A stretch of 64,000 bases of DNA from Proteiniphilum sp. UBA4977 (lineage in GTDB: Bacteria; Bacteroidota; Bacteroidia; Bacteroidales; Dysgonomonadaceae), in the NCBI GenBank assembly GCA_002398565.1, contig DGZP01000018.1, forward strand, positions 35,539 through 99,538, in the 5' to 3' direction. The first letter of the stretch is position 1. Each line of letters begins with the position of its first letter. Below the pieces are notes generated by a model. It was not told where the DNA came from, did not search any database, and saw nothing but the letters and a program-made list of their open reading frames with translations. Position numbers and translations under genes: made by a program. Positions 63,943 through 64,000 of the stretch are shown here, piece after piece.

Positions 63943-64000
63943 ATCATGTCGGTCTCATATGATTAAAATGTTTTTTCCAATGGTGTCATATGAAACTCGC
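63943..64000. repeat. Dispersed palindromic repeat, copy D (cut by window end)
   Basis: Reads ATCATGTCGGTCTCATATG, a 24-nt spacer with TTAAAATG and CCAATGGTG, then TCATATGAAACTCGC at the window end. The arrangement right border, spacer, left border matches 30919-30979 in copy B, where the spacer is CTTAAAATTGTT...CAATGGTA. This suggests two or more units in tandem, the second running past the window. Confidence 0.65.

Overview
The window comes from a member of the Bacteroidota, most likely the order Bacteroidales. The basis is four SusC/SusD pairs, a hybrid two-component (HTCS) regulator, many lipoprotein signal peptides, nine serine-type sulfatases, a lack of Shine-Dalgarno sequences, and promoter boxes of the form TAnnTTTG. 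A narrower placement (for example near Dysgonomonadaceae) would be a guess.

Region 1 (1-9.1 kb) is ordinary chromosome. On the minus strand, tkt, rpiB and an S41 peptidase lipoprotein (cut by the window edge) form an operon. Diverging from tkt is a TrmH/SpoU rRNA methyltransferase. Next come a minus-strand tRNA-His with its own promoter box and a strong intrinsic terminator, then a plus-strand operon (DUF151 nuclease-like protein, rsmE, M81 peptidase lipoprotein, nth). A NIPSNAP-family exported protein converges on nth.

Region 2 (9.1-64.0 kb) is one long polysaccharide utilization locus (PUL), about 55 kb, with every gene on the minus strand. Its transcriptional order therefore runs from high to low coordinates: two GH43 enzymes and three sulfatases (63.9-57.1 kb); an AT-rich 558-bp gap; SusC-SusD-SusC-SusD, a DUF1735-type surface lipoprotein, a GH2 enzyme and a sulfatase (56.5-41.9 kb); SusC-SusD-SusC-SusD and a second surface lipoprotein (41.5-31.0 kb); a structured, repeat-bearing spacer; five sulfatases with a decayed SusD remnant between the first two (30.7-22.8 kb); a GH43, an unclassified TIM-barrel-like lipoprotein, a GtaA/DUF4965 protein and the HTCS (22.8-13.8 kb); and a GH2, GH43, aldose 1-epimerase and small membrane protein (13.6-9.2 kb).

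Taken together, the locus encodes surface binding and import (SusC/D and lipoproteins), desulfation (nine S1 sulfatases), exo-type trimming (two GH2, four GH43, a possible new glycosidase), sugar anomer handling (aldose epimerase) and one sensor. This points to a highly sulfated heteropolysaccharide, perhaps algal, with arabinose-, xylose-, galactose- or uronic-acid-type residues. The exact glycan cannot be read from the sequence. No polysaccharide lyase, clear endo-enzyme or sulfatase-maturing enzyme lies in the window.

The main second-look items are: the size and mosaic build of the locus (four SusCD pairs plus a fifth SusD relic); a dispersed palindromic repeat at several of its junctions; three sulfatases in which the usual Asp-Asn/His calcium motif reads Glu-Gln; a SusC lacking its N-terminal domain; and an unassigned TIM-barrel-like protein with a plausible pair of catalytic glutamates.
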